Source of the DNA: Oscillospiraceae bacterium
GTDB taxonomy: Bacteria > Bacillota_A > Clostridia > Oscillospirales > Oscillospiraceae
Reading direction: 5' to 3'
DNA length: 10,389 nt
Assembly (NCBI GenBank): GCA_016302005.1
Contig: JAEDOK010000056.1
Span: 1-10,389, forward strand
Shown here: positions 1 through 5,507 of the stretch, in pieces
Numbering within the stretch: position 1 is the first letter of the stretch
How the letters are laid out: every line of letters begins with the position of its first letter
Translations under genes and position numbers: made by a program
The notes under the pieces: model-generated
The model's input: only the letters and a program-made list of their open reading frames with translations
Databases searched by the model: none
What the model was told of the DNA's origin: nothing

Positions 1-124
1 GACATGTCCTGTTGAATCAGCGGCTCTGTCTGCGTGGGCAAAGCCCACTTGTCATTCGCCTTGATTCTGCCACTCCTTCTTGCTCGCTTTCTCCGCCACA
101 GGCGGCGCTCGCAAGCGTCCCCCC

Positions 125-188
125 GCCGTCCGCGAAGCGGCAGACGGTACGGGCGAACAAATTTGTACGCAGTCGGTAGTTCCTGCAC
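125..188 (+). repeat. 64-bp interspersed repeat, copy 1
   Basis: A 64-base unit running from gccgtccgcgaagcggcag to gtagttcctgcac. It matches the unit at 283-346 at 54 of 64 positions with no gaps (hand count). Its first part folds as a small hairpin (ccgtc/gacgg around cgc-gaa-gcg). It is followed directly by the 191-209 palindrome, which ends in cctac. Confidence 0.8.
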
Positions 189-190
189 GC

Positions 191-209
191 GGGCGGATAC
201 TATCCGCCC
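191..209. repeat. Palindrome GGGCGGATA-c-TATCCGCCC
   Basis: Two perfect 9-base arms around a single base, followed by cctac. It closes the first repeat unit. The start of that unit (a GTAGGG end) is not recognisable to its left, so the unit looks truncated or altered. Confidence 0.75.
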
Positions 210-282
210 CTACTATGCTGTTAAAGCTAAAACTTTCTAAAACAGCTTCATAAGCAGATCGTAGGGCACGCCGACTCGGCGT

Positions 283-346
283 GCCGTCCGCGAAGCGGCA
301 GGCGGTCGGCATGAACGAGTTTGTAGGCAGTGGGTAGTTCCTGCAC
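283..346 (+). repeat. 64-bp interspersed repeat, copy 2
   Basis: Ungapped second copy of the 125-188 unit. The first 19 bases and last 14 bases are identical, and the differences are concentrated in the middle. It overlaps the end of the 265-285 hairpin and ends in gtagttcctgcac, where the 350-384 palindrome begins. Confidence 0.8.
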
Positions 347-349
347 GAG

Positions 350-384
350 ATTGCCACACCCAGTGTGCGCACTGGGTTCGCAAT
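350..384. repeat. Palindrome with attgc...gcaat outer arms
   Basis: The inner stem is acccagtg-tgcg-cactgggt (358-377). An outer stem pairs attgc (350-354) with gcaat (380-384) across small internal loops. The general form, a gattgccac...cgcaatgac shell around a variable palindrome, is one I recognise as a recurrent intergenic repeat style in bacterial genomes. That recollection could not be checked here. Confidence 0.6.
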
Positions 385-406
385 GACACAGTGGGAGGTT
401 TGTGCC

Positions 407-425
407 CAGTCGGTAGTTCCTGCAC
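407..425 (+). repeat. 19-base core repeat, copy 3
   Basis: Identical to the last 19 bases of the repeat at 125-188 (cagtcggtagttcctgcac). The upstream 45 bases of the 64-bp unit are absent, apart from a short tttgt match. It is followed at once by the GGCACGCCGA palindrome. Confidence 0.8.
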
Positions 426-543
426 CGGCACGCCGAGGTCGGCGTGCCCTACGGTGAACTGCTACCGATATCAAAAGCTCAGGTTTTAAAAAGTAAAGTT
501 TTAGATGTAACAACGTACTACGGCGTTGGCTGTGACATATCTC

Positions 544-620
544 GTAGGGGCGGCTATCAGCCGCCCGCCGGAACGCAGCCGGTAGTTCCTGCACACGGCG
601 GGGACATGTCCCTGCCCTAC
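544..620. repeat. Short GTAGGG...CCCTAC repeat unit
   Basis: A 77-base unit that starts gtagggg and ends gccctac. It holds the palindrome gggcggct-atc-agccgccc (548-566), the fourth copy of the core (576-594) and the palindrome gggacatgtccc (601-612), which extends to 597-616 with one G-T pair. It has the same layout as the 261-452 unit (boundary, palindrome, core, palindrome, boundary) but without the first 45 bases of the 64-bp repeat. Confidence 0.65.
576..594 (+). repeat. 19-base core repeat, copy 4
   Basis: Differs from copy 1 by one base (cagccggtag... instead of cagtcggtag...). As with copies 1 and 3, a palindrome that ends in cctac follows directly. Confidence 0.8.
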
Positions 621-663
621 AAGGGGCATAGCAATGACATGCATGCCATTGCGGCAGCATAGC

Positions 664-700
664 AAAAAAAGACGCAGAGAAAGCAAACTTCTCCGCGTCT
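664..700 (-). terminator. Intrinsic terminator of the XRE-type regulator gene
   Basis: Read on the minus strand, a 12-base-pair stem (AGACGCGGAGAA with TTCTCTGCGTCT, one G-T pair) and a 7-base loop are followed by seven T residues. It lies 17 bases after the stop codon of the regulator gene and separates it from the repeat mosaic. Confidence 0.93.
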
Positions 701-717
701 CGTGCTTCATATGGAAA

Positions 718-1011
718 TTACAGACGGATACGACCGCCGATGAGTCTGCCGGTCGCGGCAAGGCGCTCCGCGTCTCTGCCTCTGGGTTCCAAGACACCAT
801 GTGCGCCGAGAACCATGAGGATCGCAAGATAAGTATCCCAGCCAAGCGGAGCAGCGCCACGCTCCATCTCGGAAATCTTCTGACGGCTCTTACCGACTGC
901 ATCGCCAAGCTCTGCCTGAGACATACGCATCTTCTTGCGGTATGCGGGCAGATCCTGCACCAAAGATTCGATCAATTCTTTTTGCTGTTCTGTCTGTACA
1001 AACTGCGGCAT
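718..1011 (-). CDS. Small XRE-family helix-turn-helix transcriptional regulator
   Basis: A 97-residue cytoplasmic DNA-binding protein. Residues about 20-70 form a Cro/C1-type helix-turn-helix domain, with the typical helix-2/helix-3 segment SQAELGDAVGKSRQKISEME at 31-50 and a hydrophobic fifth helix (YLAILMVLG). A short charged N-terminal helix (QTEQQKELIESLVQDL) and a basic C-terminal tail flank it, and there is no sensor or enzyme domain. I chose the ATG at 1011 because an AGGG-type ribosome site lies seven bases upstream. A GTG at 1065 would add 18 residues but has no properly spaced site and falls inside the leader inverted repeat. The gene is transcribed alone, with its own promoter and terminator. 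Its targets are unknown; autoregulation through the leader repeat is plausible. Nothing ties it to the B12 genes except proximity. Confidence 0.85.
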   Translation of the reverse strand: MPQFVQTEQQKELIESLVQDLPAYRKKMRMSQAELGDAVGKSRQKISEMERGAAPLGWDTYLAILMVLGAHGVLEPRGRDAERLAATGRLIGGRIRL

Positions 1012-1046
1012 ATCCTTACCCTGCTTTCTTATAATAATATTGTTTT

Positions 1047-1070
1047 CAAGGGTAATCAGTCTCACCCTTG
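1047..1070. promoter_or_regulatory. Inverted repeat in the regulator leader, possible operator
   Basis: Perfect 7-base arms CAAGGGT and ACCCTTG are separated by 10 bases. They sit just downstream of the predicted transcription start (about 1076) and upstream of the ATG at 1011. The position suits autorepression by the encoded XRE-type protein, or a leader hairpin in the mRNA. The binding function is inferred. Confidence 0.45.
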
Positions 1071-1082
1071 TAGTCTATTTAG

Positions 1083-1111
1083 ATTATAACATAGTAATTA
1101 TTAAATGTAAA
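1083..1111 (-). promoter_or_regulatory. Strong sigma-A-type promoter of the XRE-type regulator
   Basis: On the minus strand, TTTACA (1106-1111, five of six matches) and a perfect TATAAT (1083-1088) are separated by 17 bases in AT-rich sequence. The predicted start is near 1076, giving a leader of about 65 bases before the ATG at 1011. Confidence 0.8.
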
Positions 1112-1122
1112 CCCTTTCTTGA

Positions 1123-1161
1123 AAAAAATCTCGAAAATTTTAAACTTTCTTAAGATTTTTT
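1123..1161 (-). terminator. Weak A/T-rich hairpin after the zinc-ribbon gene
   Basis: On the minus strand AAAAAATCT pairs with AGATTTTTT around a loop of about 21 bases, and the T run continues past the stem. It starts at the stop codon of the zinc-ribbon gene. The stem has almost no GC, so termination would be weak, but nothing else between this gene and the regulator promoter looks like a terminator. Confidence 0.35.
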
Positions 1162-1883
1162 CAAAACCAAGCCCCGCCGTACTGTGTCAGGCAAAAAGTG
1201 ACGAACGCGATTACCGCAAGAATCGCGGCGCCGCCGAAAATCCATAGGAGCGCACGCTCCCAGCGCGGCGTTTCCCATGCATCTTGCGCCTCTTCCTCCG
1301 CAAAAGACACGATCCCCGGCGTAAAGCTCCGCAGGATCGGCGCGGGCTTTTCCCCGGCAAGCGGCTGCATCTCGGATTCCTGCGGTTCGCAATGCGCCGC
1401 TGACAGCTTGCTGCCGCAGAGCAGGCAAAACGCCCGTTGCGGCGGATTCGGGAAGCCGCAGCTGCATTGCAGGTATCCTGCCTCCTGCGGCATGCAAAGC
1501 CGATGCGACGGCAGTCTGCGCCAACGGGTGCCGTCAGCAAAGACAGCGCGCTCGACCGAGACGCGCAGACGCTCGACCTCCGTTCGCGGCAGGACAAGCA
1601 TACGGTCTTCTCCGAAGATCCCGCACGGCGCGGCGGCACAGTTTGTCAGCGGCAGCTCAGGTACCCGATATACGGTCTTTCCGAACGCATCAAAGCCCTC
1701 CACGGACAAAAACACCGTGCTGATCTCACGCTGTCCGCAGTTGACCATACGCACCTGCAGGAAGACCGCGCCGCTGTCCCGCTCGATGCTGCGGCGGGTA
1801 CAGTGCACATAGACGGGTGACTCCGGCTGAAACACAAACTGGCGCTGCGGGGCAAGGGTGAGAAAACGATCTGTCGGGATCAT
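1161..1883 (-). CDS. Zinc-ribbon protein with C-terminal membrane anchor, function unknown
   Basis: A 240-residue protein that I cannot assign to a function. Residues about 20-125 look like a beta-sandwich-type region (alternating strands such as VYVHCTRR, AVFLQVRMVNCG, STVFLSVEGFDAFG). Residues 139-162 form a zinc ribbon: a CSCG pair, then FCLLCG about ten residues later. A polar linker follows, then one hydrophobic helix near the C-terminus (about 213-232) ending in a short QYGGAWF tail, which suggests tail anchoring with the ribbon in the cytoplasm. There is no signal peptide. The start codon overlaps the stop of the DUF4430 lipoprotein gene in an ATGA, so the two are probably translationally coupled. 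Such double-CxxC ribbons are common in uncharacterised Clostridial membrane proteins. A link to corrinoid handling rests only on this overlap. Confidence 0.75.
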   Translation of the reverse strand: MIPTDRFLTLAPQRQFVFQPESPVYVHCTRRSIERDSGAVFLQVRMVNCGQREISTVFLSVEGFDAFGKTVYRVPELPLTNCAAAPCGIFGEDRMLVLPRTEVERLRVSVERAVFADGTRWRRLPSHRLCMPQEAGYLQCSCGFPNPPQRAFCLLCGSKLSAAHCEPQESEMQPLAGEKPAPILRSFTPGIVSFAEEEAQDAWETPRWERALLWIFGGAAILAVIAFVTFCLTQYGGAWF

Positions 1884-2272
1884 GCGTCTGTCTCCCCGCT
1901 GCCGCGTGTAAAGACCGCCGTGTAGCTCTCGCCGTCTGCCAAAGCAGCCTGCTCTATCCCAACTGTCAGCGCTTCTCCGTTTTTAGAGAAGCACCACCAA
2001 GCCTCGCCGTCGTTCCAATCCGCTTTTTCGCCGTCCACTACATCATACAGTCCGGCGCTGTCGGCAGATTCCGCCACAAGCTTTTCTTCCTTCAGCGCCT
2101 CGGCAAGCGTTTCCTGCTCGGTGTCGATCTTGAAGACCTTTTCCGTTCCGTCCGCGTGTATGACCGTAAAGGTAATATGTTTCGTCCCGCTTTGCCGGGC
2201 GGACTGCGTGTAGCAGCCCGTCAAGCCGCACAGCATACATAGCAACAGCAGTATCGCCGTCATTCGTTTCAT
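1880..2272 (-). CDS. DUF4430 (transcobalamin C-terminal-like) lipoprotein
   Basis: A 130-residue exported lipoprotein. The N-terminus MKRMTAILLLLCMLCGLTGC is a type II signal peptide with lipobox LTGC, so Cys20 would be lipidated and the protein held on the outer face of the membrane. Residues 32-124 read as a compact DUF4430 domain: strands KHITFTVIHADG and EKVFKIDT, the helix TLAEALKEEKLV, and the signature WWCFSKNGEALTVG followed by ADGESYTAVFT. The last two correspond to the SGWLYAVNG...DGDSIAWLY motif of the neighbouring DUF4430 proteins. In intrinsic factor and transcobalamin this domain covers one face of bound cobalamin. The ATG at 2272 is preceded by GGAGGG at seven bases; the frame extends upstream to 2500, but that part crosses a hairpin and a promoter. 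It has its own predicted promoter and overlaps the zinc-ribbon gene. Corrinoid binding is inferred; some DUF4430 proteins may bind other ligands. Confidence 0.85.
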   Translation of the reverse strand: MKRMTAILLLLCMLCGLTGCYTQSARQSGTKHITFTVIHADGTEKVFKIDTEQETLAEALKEEKLVAESADSAGLYDVVDGEKADWNDGEAWWCFSKNGEALTVGIEQAALADGESYTAVFTRGSGETDA

Positions 2273-2300
2273 AAGGCTGCCCTCCGATCTCTTTAGGATG

Positions 2301-2329
2301 ATCTTACCACATTCCTTTGTCGGAATCAA
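2301..2329 (-). promoter_or_regulatory. Candidate promoter for the DUF4430 lipoprotein operon
   Basis: On the minus strand, TTGATT (2324-2329) and TAAGAT (2301-2306) are separated by 17 bases, with a TG extension just before the -10. The predicted start is about 20 bases upstream of the ATG at 2272, directly before the GGAGGG ribosome site. It would give the lipoprotein and zinc-ribbon genes expression independent of the B12 riboswitch. Confidence 0.45.
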
Positions 2330-2366
2330 CAATAATACGCCATAAAACAGGAAAAAGACATGCAAA

Positions 2367-2398
2367 GCGCACCCTCCGGCACGAGGATGCGCTTTTTT
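2367..2398. terminator. Hairpin between the two DUF4430 genes, probable terminator
   Basis: A 10-base-pair stem (gcgcaccctc with gaggatgcgc, one G-T pair) and a 6-base loop. Six T residues follow on the plus strand, but only three T then GC on the minus strand. In the direction of the genes it may therefore act as a partial terminator that lets some riboswitch-controlled transcription through to the lipoprotein gene. No plus-strand gene is seen to need it. Confidence 0.6.
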
Positions 2399-2432
2399 CA
2401 GGAGATATATCGGGGCATTGGGATATACATTG

Positions 2433-3236
2433 CTATGACAGGTCGGCACCCATTTCACAGGTGTAGAGCCACGCAATGCTGTCACCGTCAGAGAGTGCAT
2501 AGTCCGAGCAGCCGACAGAGGGGAACGAACCGTTCACCGCATAGAGCCACCCAGAGCCGCTTCCGCAGTCTCGCTCATAGAGATTGCCGATCCCTTCGAT
2601 ATAAGCGGTATTATAGATGGGTGAAACAGAGAATTCCAGCGCAATACCATACTGCTTTGTGACGCGCTGCAATACATCAAACACCGTGTCACCCTCTTGC
2701 AGCTCTACACTGACCGTACCGAGCATCCAACCGTCTTTCGGCACGATCGCTTCCTTTCCCGCCTTCAGATCATCCATATGTGAAAGGACGGTTGCGCAGG
2801 AGATATAGATCGTGCACTGCGGCACGGGCGATTCGGTGGGCAGCTCTGTCGTTGCCGTCGTTGCCGGTTCCGTTGCGGTAGGCTGCGTTGCAGGCGGTTC
2901 CGTGACCGCGCTCGCCGTTGTCGGCGCTTCCGTCGCAGGAGGTTCCGTTACTGTCGTTACAGACGCGGAAGGCTCCGTTGCCGCACTCGGCGTTGTCGGC
3001 GTTTCCGTCGCGGATGCTTCCGTCACTGTTGTTGCGACCGCAGAGGGCTTTGTTGCAGTCGGCGCCGTGGAGACGACAGTCTGCTCCTGTAGTGGAGCGG
3101 ACTGTATGGTCAAGTCCGGCGTTGAGAGGGCTTTCTCTCCCGTTTCAGGCTGCGATGTATCGCCGAAGAAAAACGCCGCAGCCAAAATGCAAACGATCAC
3201 CAAAGCCGCAATCGCGGCATATTGCCATTTTTTCAT
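2433..3236 (-). CDS. Membrane-tethered DUF4430 protein on a repeat stalk
   Basis: A 267-residue surface protein. Residues 7-24 form an uncleaved-looking membrane helix (AAIALVIVCILAAAFFF) with no proper lipobox. Residues about 50-138 are a low-complexity Thr/Pro/Ala/Glu stalk that holds two 25-residue repeats (69-93 and 94-118). Residues 140-267 are a DUF4430/transcobalamin C-terminal-like domain with the conserved landmarks: CTIYISCATV, a KEAIVPKDGW segment, GDTVFDVLQRVTKQYGI, AYIEGIGNLYERDCG, SGWLYAVNG and LSDGDSIAWLYTC. Five cysteines (141, 147, 224, 243, 260) could form disulfides outside the cell. The start ATG overlaps the stop of the 734-residue protein in ATGA, with no good ribosome site of its own, so it is co-transcribed and coupled under the same B12 riboswitch. 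The likely role is a second corrinoid-binding station between wall and membrane; this is inferred. Confidence 0.88.
   Translation of the reverse strand: MKKWQYAAIAALVIVCILAAAFFFGDTSQPETGEKALSTPDLTIQSAPLQEQTVVSTAPTATKPSAVATTVTEASATETPTTPSAATEPSASVTTVTEPPATEAPTTASAVTEPPATQPTATEPATTATTELPTESPVPQCTIYISCATVLSHMDDLKAGKEAIVPKDGWMLGTVSVELQEGDTVFDVLQRVTKQYGIALEFSVSPIYNTAYIEGIGNLYERDCGSGSGWLYAVNGSFPSVGCSDYALSDGDSIAWLYTCEMGADLS
2883..3032 (-). repeat. Tandem 75-bp repeat encoding the stalk
   Basis: Two in-frame 75-base repeats encode 25-residue units that start TTVTEASATETPTTPSAATE and TTVTEPPATEAPTTASAVTE. They differ by scattered substitutions. The Thr/Pro/Glu composition resembles extended, mucin-like or wall-spanning stalks. 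Slippage here could change stalk length without loss of frame. Confidence 0.8.
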
Positions 3237-5437
3237 TTTGCGAGATAACGGCAGAGCATGGCAGCCGCCTGCGCACGGGTTGCCGTGCCCTGCGGGTCAA
3301 GACGGTTGCCGTCGGTGCCGTTGATCACGCCTGCGGTCACTGCCCAATGTATGGCATTCTGCGCCCAATCGGAAATACTATCACGATCAACGAAGGTCTC
3401 AGGCAGCGTGGTACCTTCCTTCTCTCCGGCATAACGCCACAGGATCGTGGCAAACTCCTCGCGGGTGATCGGTGCGTCGGGTGCGAAGCAATTGTCACCG
3501 ACACCGTTCACGATATTTTTCTGCTGCGCCCATGTCACGGCATCGGCATACCAGATGTTCTTCTCCACATCAACGAAGCTGCTCTCGCCCTCCGCTTTCT
3601 CTCCCGAGGCGCGGTAGAGGATGGTCACAAGCATGGCGCGCGTCATTGTGCTTTCCGGCTCGAAGGTAGTCGCGGATGTTCCGTTCATCCAGCCCCGTTC
3701 CGTCGCCGCGCAGATCTCTGCGCGTGCCCAATGCCCGTCCACATCCGTGTAACGGACGCAATCATGCGCCTTGACGCTGATGCGGAAATAAGCGACACTC
3801 TTACCGCCGAGGCTCGAAATGCTGCAATTGACCGTTTGAGAGAAATCAGCGTCCTTCAGCCCGGTGACAATGGCATAGTGCGGATTGAGCGAAGTGGTAT
3901 AAGTGCAATCCTCCGCCTTGCCGTCATAGCCGAGATCGAAGGTCAGAACGAACGGATCCTCCTCCGTGCCGCTGCCCTTTGCAGGCTCGCCGTCTACCAT
4001 GTAGGTCACCACGGCGTTGTAGTTTTCGTCAAAGGTCGTCGTGCGGGTCATTTCCTTTGTCACGCCGCCGAGGGTAATGCTTGTAAACACGGGCAGCCCG
4101 TAGAAGCCGGTGCCGATATCGTCGGTGGTCGTGTCAAGATTCATCGTATAGTGGAGCTGCAGCACATCACCGCTCTTCGGCGTGATCGTGCTTAAGCCCC
4201 AATTGGAGAAATCATCATTGTTATAAGAGAGCATCCAGCCGGAGTAGCCGCCGCAGCTTCCGAGTCCGTTGATCTCGGTAATGTAGCCCTCCGCAACGCC
4301 CTTCGCCTCGATGCCGTTGGCATCAAAAGCCTTCTGCACCAGCTCTGCGGCAGTCATTCCCTCGGTGAACGCCACGGGATAATCCGCAAGGACAACGCCC
4401 GTCTCGCTGGCGTTTTCCGCCTTTGCCGCAGAGGCGGTATAGTCATACACGCCGACATAGACATAGCTTGCGCCGCTGTTTTTCACATCCGACATATCAA
4501 ACAGAGAGGTCTTTCCCTCGAGGAGACGCGCATAGCCGGCAAGCGCATATCCGACCTGTTGCGTGGCAAGCAAATTGGGCGTGTTGTCAGCATGACCGAA
4601 AGCAATTGCGTCTTCCGCAAGATAGGAGAAGATCGCGGAACCGAGCCACGCGCCGTCTTCCTTTACAAAGCGGCTGTCCTTCGCAGGGTCAATGCCGAGG
4701 CTGCACAGCGCAAGCAGCACCTGTGCCGGAGATTCGGAGCAAGCCGTGCCCCAAGACTCATAGCCGCCGTCTGCCTGCTGCAAGCCGCTCAGCACCGTCA
4801 AGCCGCGATCGACCGCTTCCTTTACCTCTGCCTGCTTGTAGTAAGGTGCGAGCGCCTGAATGACCATCGCGGTCATATCGACATCCGCCTTGCTGCCGAA
4901 AAATGCCCAGCCGCCGTCTGTCAGCTCCTTGTTCAAAAGCTCCTGCACATAGCGCTCACGCGTCGCCGTCGCGCCCTCGGGCAGCACATACGCGGCACTG
5001 TCCAAAGCGAGCAGGGTATAAAGCGTTCCGTTGATGCCCTGCGACGAGGTCTTGTCAAAATCGCCCAGCGGCGCGATCATGCTGTAGCCCGCAAAATCGG
5101 ACGCGTCCACGCCGCAGGCCGTCAGCGCAAGCGTGATGCGGGAATAAGTGGTGTTGTTGAACTCGTCCATCACGCCCTTTTTCTCTCGGATCTGCTGCGC
5201 CATATACGCCAGATATTCCGTGCGCAGCTCCTCCGTCAGGTTGCCGCTGCGGGCAAGCTGCAAAATCGTCCAGTCGCTGAAGCTTCCCGCAGTGCGTGTC
5301 TCGATAAGGTAATCCGAGATGCCGTCCACCGCGTCGGCAAGCTCCATCGGAAGCGCAGCCGCCTCTGCCGCAAACGCAGCGGGCAGCACGCTGAGCAGAA
5401 GCGCCAGCGTCAAAAGAAATGCAATCGTTCTTTTCAT
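3233..5437 (-). CDS. SLH-anchored transcobalamin/intrinsic factor-like surface protein
   Basis: A 734-residue exported protein, probably a cell-wall-anchored corrinoid binder. Residues 1-23 are a signal peptide (cleavage near AFA-AEA). Residues about 30-310 form a helical-repeat barrel of the squalene cyclase/prenyltransferase type, with motifs such as DGGWAFFG, QQADGGYESWG and PNLLATQQVGYALAGYARL. Residues about 345-432 are a DUF4430 domain (GMTAAELVQKAFDANGI, GSCGGYSGWMLSYNND, SGDVLQLHY). Barrel followed by this domain is the order in human intrinsic factor and transcobalamin, where cobalamin lies between the two. Residues about 445-557 are an unassigned beta-rich region. Three SLH repeats follow (about 563-610, 620-670, 682-730; YTDVDGHWA, WYADAVTWA, WAQNAIHWA) and would bind wall polymer. 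I chose the ATG at 5437 because TGGAGGAA lies upstream at good spacing; a GTG at 5503 lies inside the terminator. The gene directly follows a cobalamin riboswitch. Binding specificity is inferred. Confidence 0.9.
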   Translation of the reverse strand: MKRTIAFLLTLALLLSVLPAAFAAEAAALPMELADAVDGISDYLIETRTAGSFSDWTILQLARSGNLTEELRTEYLAYMAQQIREKKGVMDEFNNTTYSRITLALTACGVDASDFAGYSMIAPLGDFDKTSSQGINGTLYTLLALDSAAYVLPEGATATRERYVQELLNKELTDGGWAFFGSKADVDMTAMVIQALAPYYKQAEVKEAVDRGLTVLSGLQQADGGYESWGTACSESPAQVLLALCSLGIDPAKDSRFVKEDGAWLGSAIFSYLAEDAIAFGHADNTPNLLATQQVGYALAGYARLLEGKTSLFDMSDVKNSGASYVYVGVYDYTASAAKAENASETGVVLADYPVAFTEGMTAAELVQKAFDANGIEAKGVAEGYITEINGLGSCGGYSGWMLSYNNDDFSNWGLSTITPKSGDVLQLHYTMNLDTTTDDIGTGFYGLPVFTSITLGGVTKEMTRTTTFDENYNAVVTYMVDGEPAKGSGTEEDPFVLTFDLGYDGKAEDCTYTTSLNPHYAIVTGLKDADFSQTVNCSISSLGGKSVAYFRISVKAHDCVRYTDVDGHWARAEICAATERGWMNGTSATTFEPESTMTRAMLVTILYRASGEKAEGESSFVDVEKNIWYADAVTWAQQKNIVNGVGDNCFAPDAPITREEFATILWRYAGEKEGTTLPETFVDRDSISDWAQNAIHWAVTAGVINGTDGNRLDPQGTATRAQAAAMLCRYLAK

Positions 5438-5441
5438 GTTG

Positions 5442-5449
5442 GTTCCTCC
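5442..5449 (-). promoter_or_regulatory. Ribosome-binding site that fixes the start at 5437
   Basis: On the minus strand TGGAGGAA precedes the ATG at 5437-5435 with about seven bases after GGAGG. It lies downstream of the riboswitch terminator, so it is transcribed only on read-through. The upstream in-frame GTG at 5503 has no such site. Confidence 0.85.
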
Positions 5450-5477
5450 AATGATCAAAATTGAACTGCTCCCACAC

Positions 5478-5507
5478 AAAAAAGGCTGTGGCAAACCTGC
5501 CACAGCC
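5478..5507 (-). terminator. Riboswitch-controlled intrinsic terminator
   Basis: On the minus strand, GGCTGTGGCA and TGCCACAGCC form a perfect 10-base-pair stem around GGTT, followed by TTTTTT. It lies between the cobalamin aptamer and the 734-residue protein gene and is the probable expression platform. A competing small hairpin, CACAG (5514-5518) with CTGTG (5501-5505), would sequester the first arm and could be the antiterminator. In the usual logic of this class, B12 binding favours the terminator and turns the operon off. Confidence 0.92.

Larger units (their letters stand above)
261..452. repeat. Composite repeat unit with 14-bp terminal inverted repeats
   Basis: The unit begins gtagggcacgccga (261-274) and ends tcggcgtgccctac (439-452), which are perfect reverse complements. 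Each end is itself part of a tight hairpin: ggcacgccga-c-tcggcgtgcc at 265-285, and the same arms with a two-base loop at 427-448. Inside lie the second 64-bp repeat, the 350-384 palindrome and a third copy of the 19-base core. The flanks also look related in inverted orientation: ctaaaacttt and agctt motifs occur to the left at about 222-248 and, reversed, to the right at about 475-515. There is no transposase gene and no clear target-site duplication. It looks like a non-autonomous, MITE-like or structured repeat. The mechanism of spread is unknown. Confidence 0.65.
1..660. other. Gene-free mosaic of palindromes and interspersed repeats
   Basis: I see no convincing gene here. Open frames exist on both strands, but they run through palindromes and repeat copies, have no good ribosome-binding sites and resemble no family I know. 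The stretch holds four copies of a 19-base core (cagtcggtagttcctgcac and variants), two of them within 64-bp repeats, and at least seven near-perfect palindromes. Palindrome-containing units begin with GTAGGG and end with CCCTAC. AT-rich spacers lie at about 213-260 and 453-543. A simple perfect hairpin, gtgggc-aaa-gcccac, sits at 34-48. The first bases (gacatgtc) match the core of the palindrome at 601-612, so the mosaic probably continues beyond the left edge. Confidence 0.75.

Noticed and set aside
52..660. A 202-codon minus-strand open frame across the repeat mosaic
   Set aside because: It is composed of repeat copies and palindromes, has no good ribosome site and no recognisable domain.
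1..660. Possible CRISPR array
   Set aside because: The 19-base core occurs at irregular spacing (about 158, 79 and 169 bases), the intervals are themselves palindromic or repeated, and there are no cas genes.
1012..1065. GTG start at 1065 for the XRE regulator
   Set aside because: It falls in the leader inverted repeat, only about ten bases from the predicted transcript start, with AAGG directly abutting the codon.
2273..2500. Longer N-terminus for the DUF4430 lipoprotein from 2500
   Set aside because: The extension crosses the end of the upstream gene, a hairpin and a promoter. The ATG at 2272 has GGAGGG at seven bases and starts a classic lipoprotein signal.
2918..4195. A 425-codon plus-strand open frame
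   Set aside because: It lies wholly antisense to the 734-residue and stalked proteins, whose domains are recognisable. It has no family features and is Arg/Ala-rich, as expected of a GC-rich shadow frame.
3233..5437. Reading the alpha barrel as a real squalene cyclase or prenyltransferase
   Set aside because: The protein is exported and wall-anchored, I see no cyclase catalytic DxDD motif in the barrel, and the barrel is followed by a DUF4430 domain behind a B12 riboswitch. This fits a carrier rather than an enzyme.
5438..5503. Longer N-terminus for the transcobalamin-like protein from a GTG at 5503
   Set aside because: This start lies inside the terminator stem and would bury the signal peptide behind 22 residues. 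The ATG at 5437 has a strong ribosome site and exposes the signal peptide.
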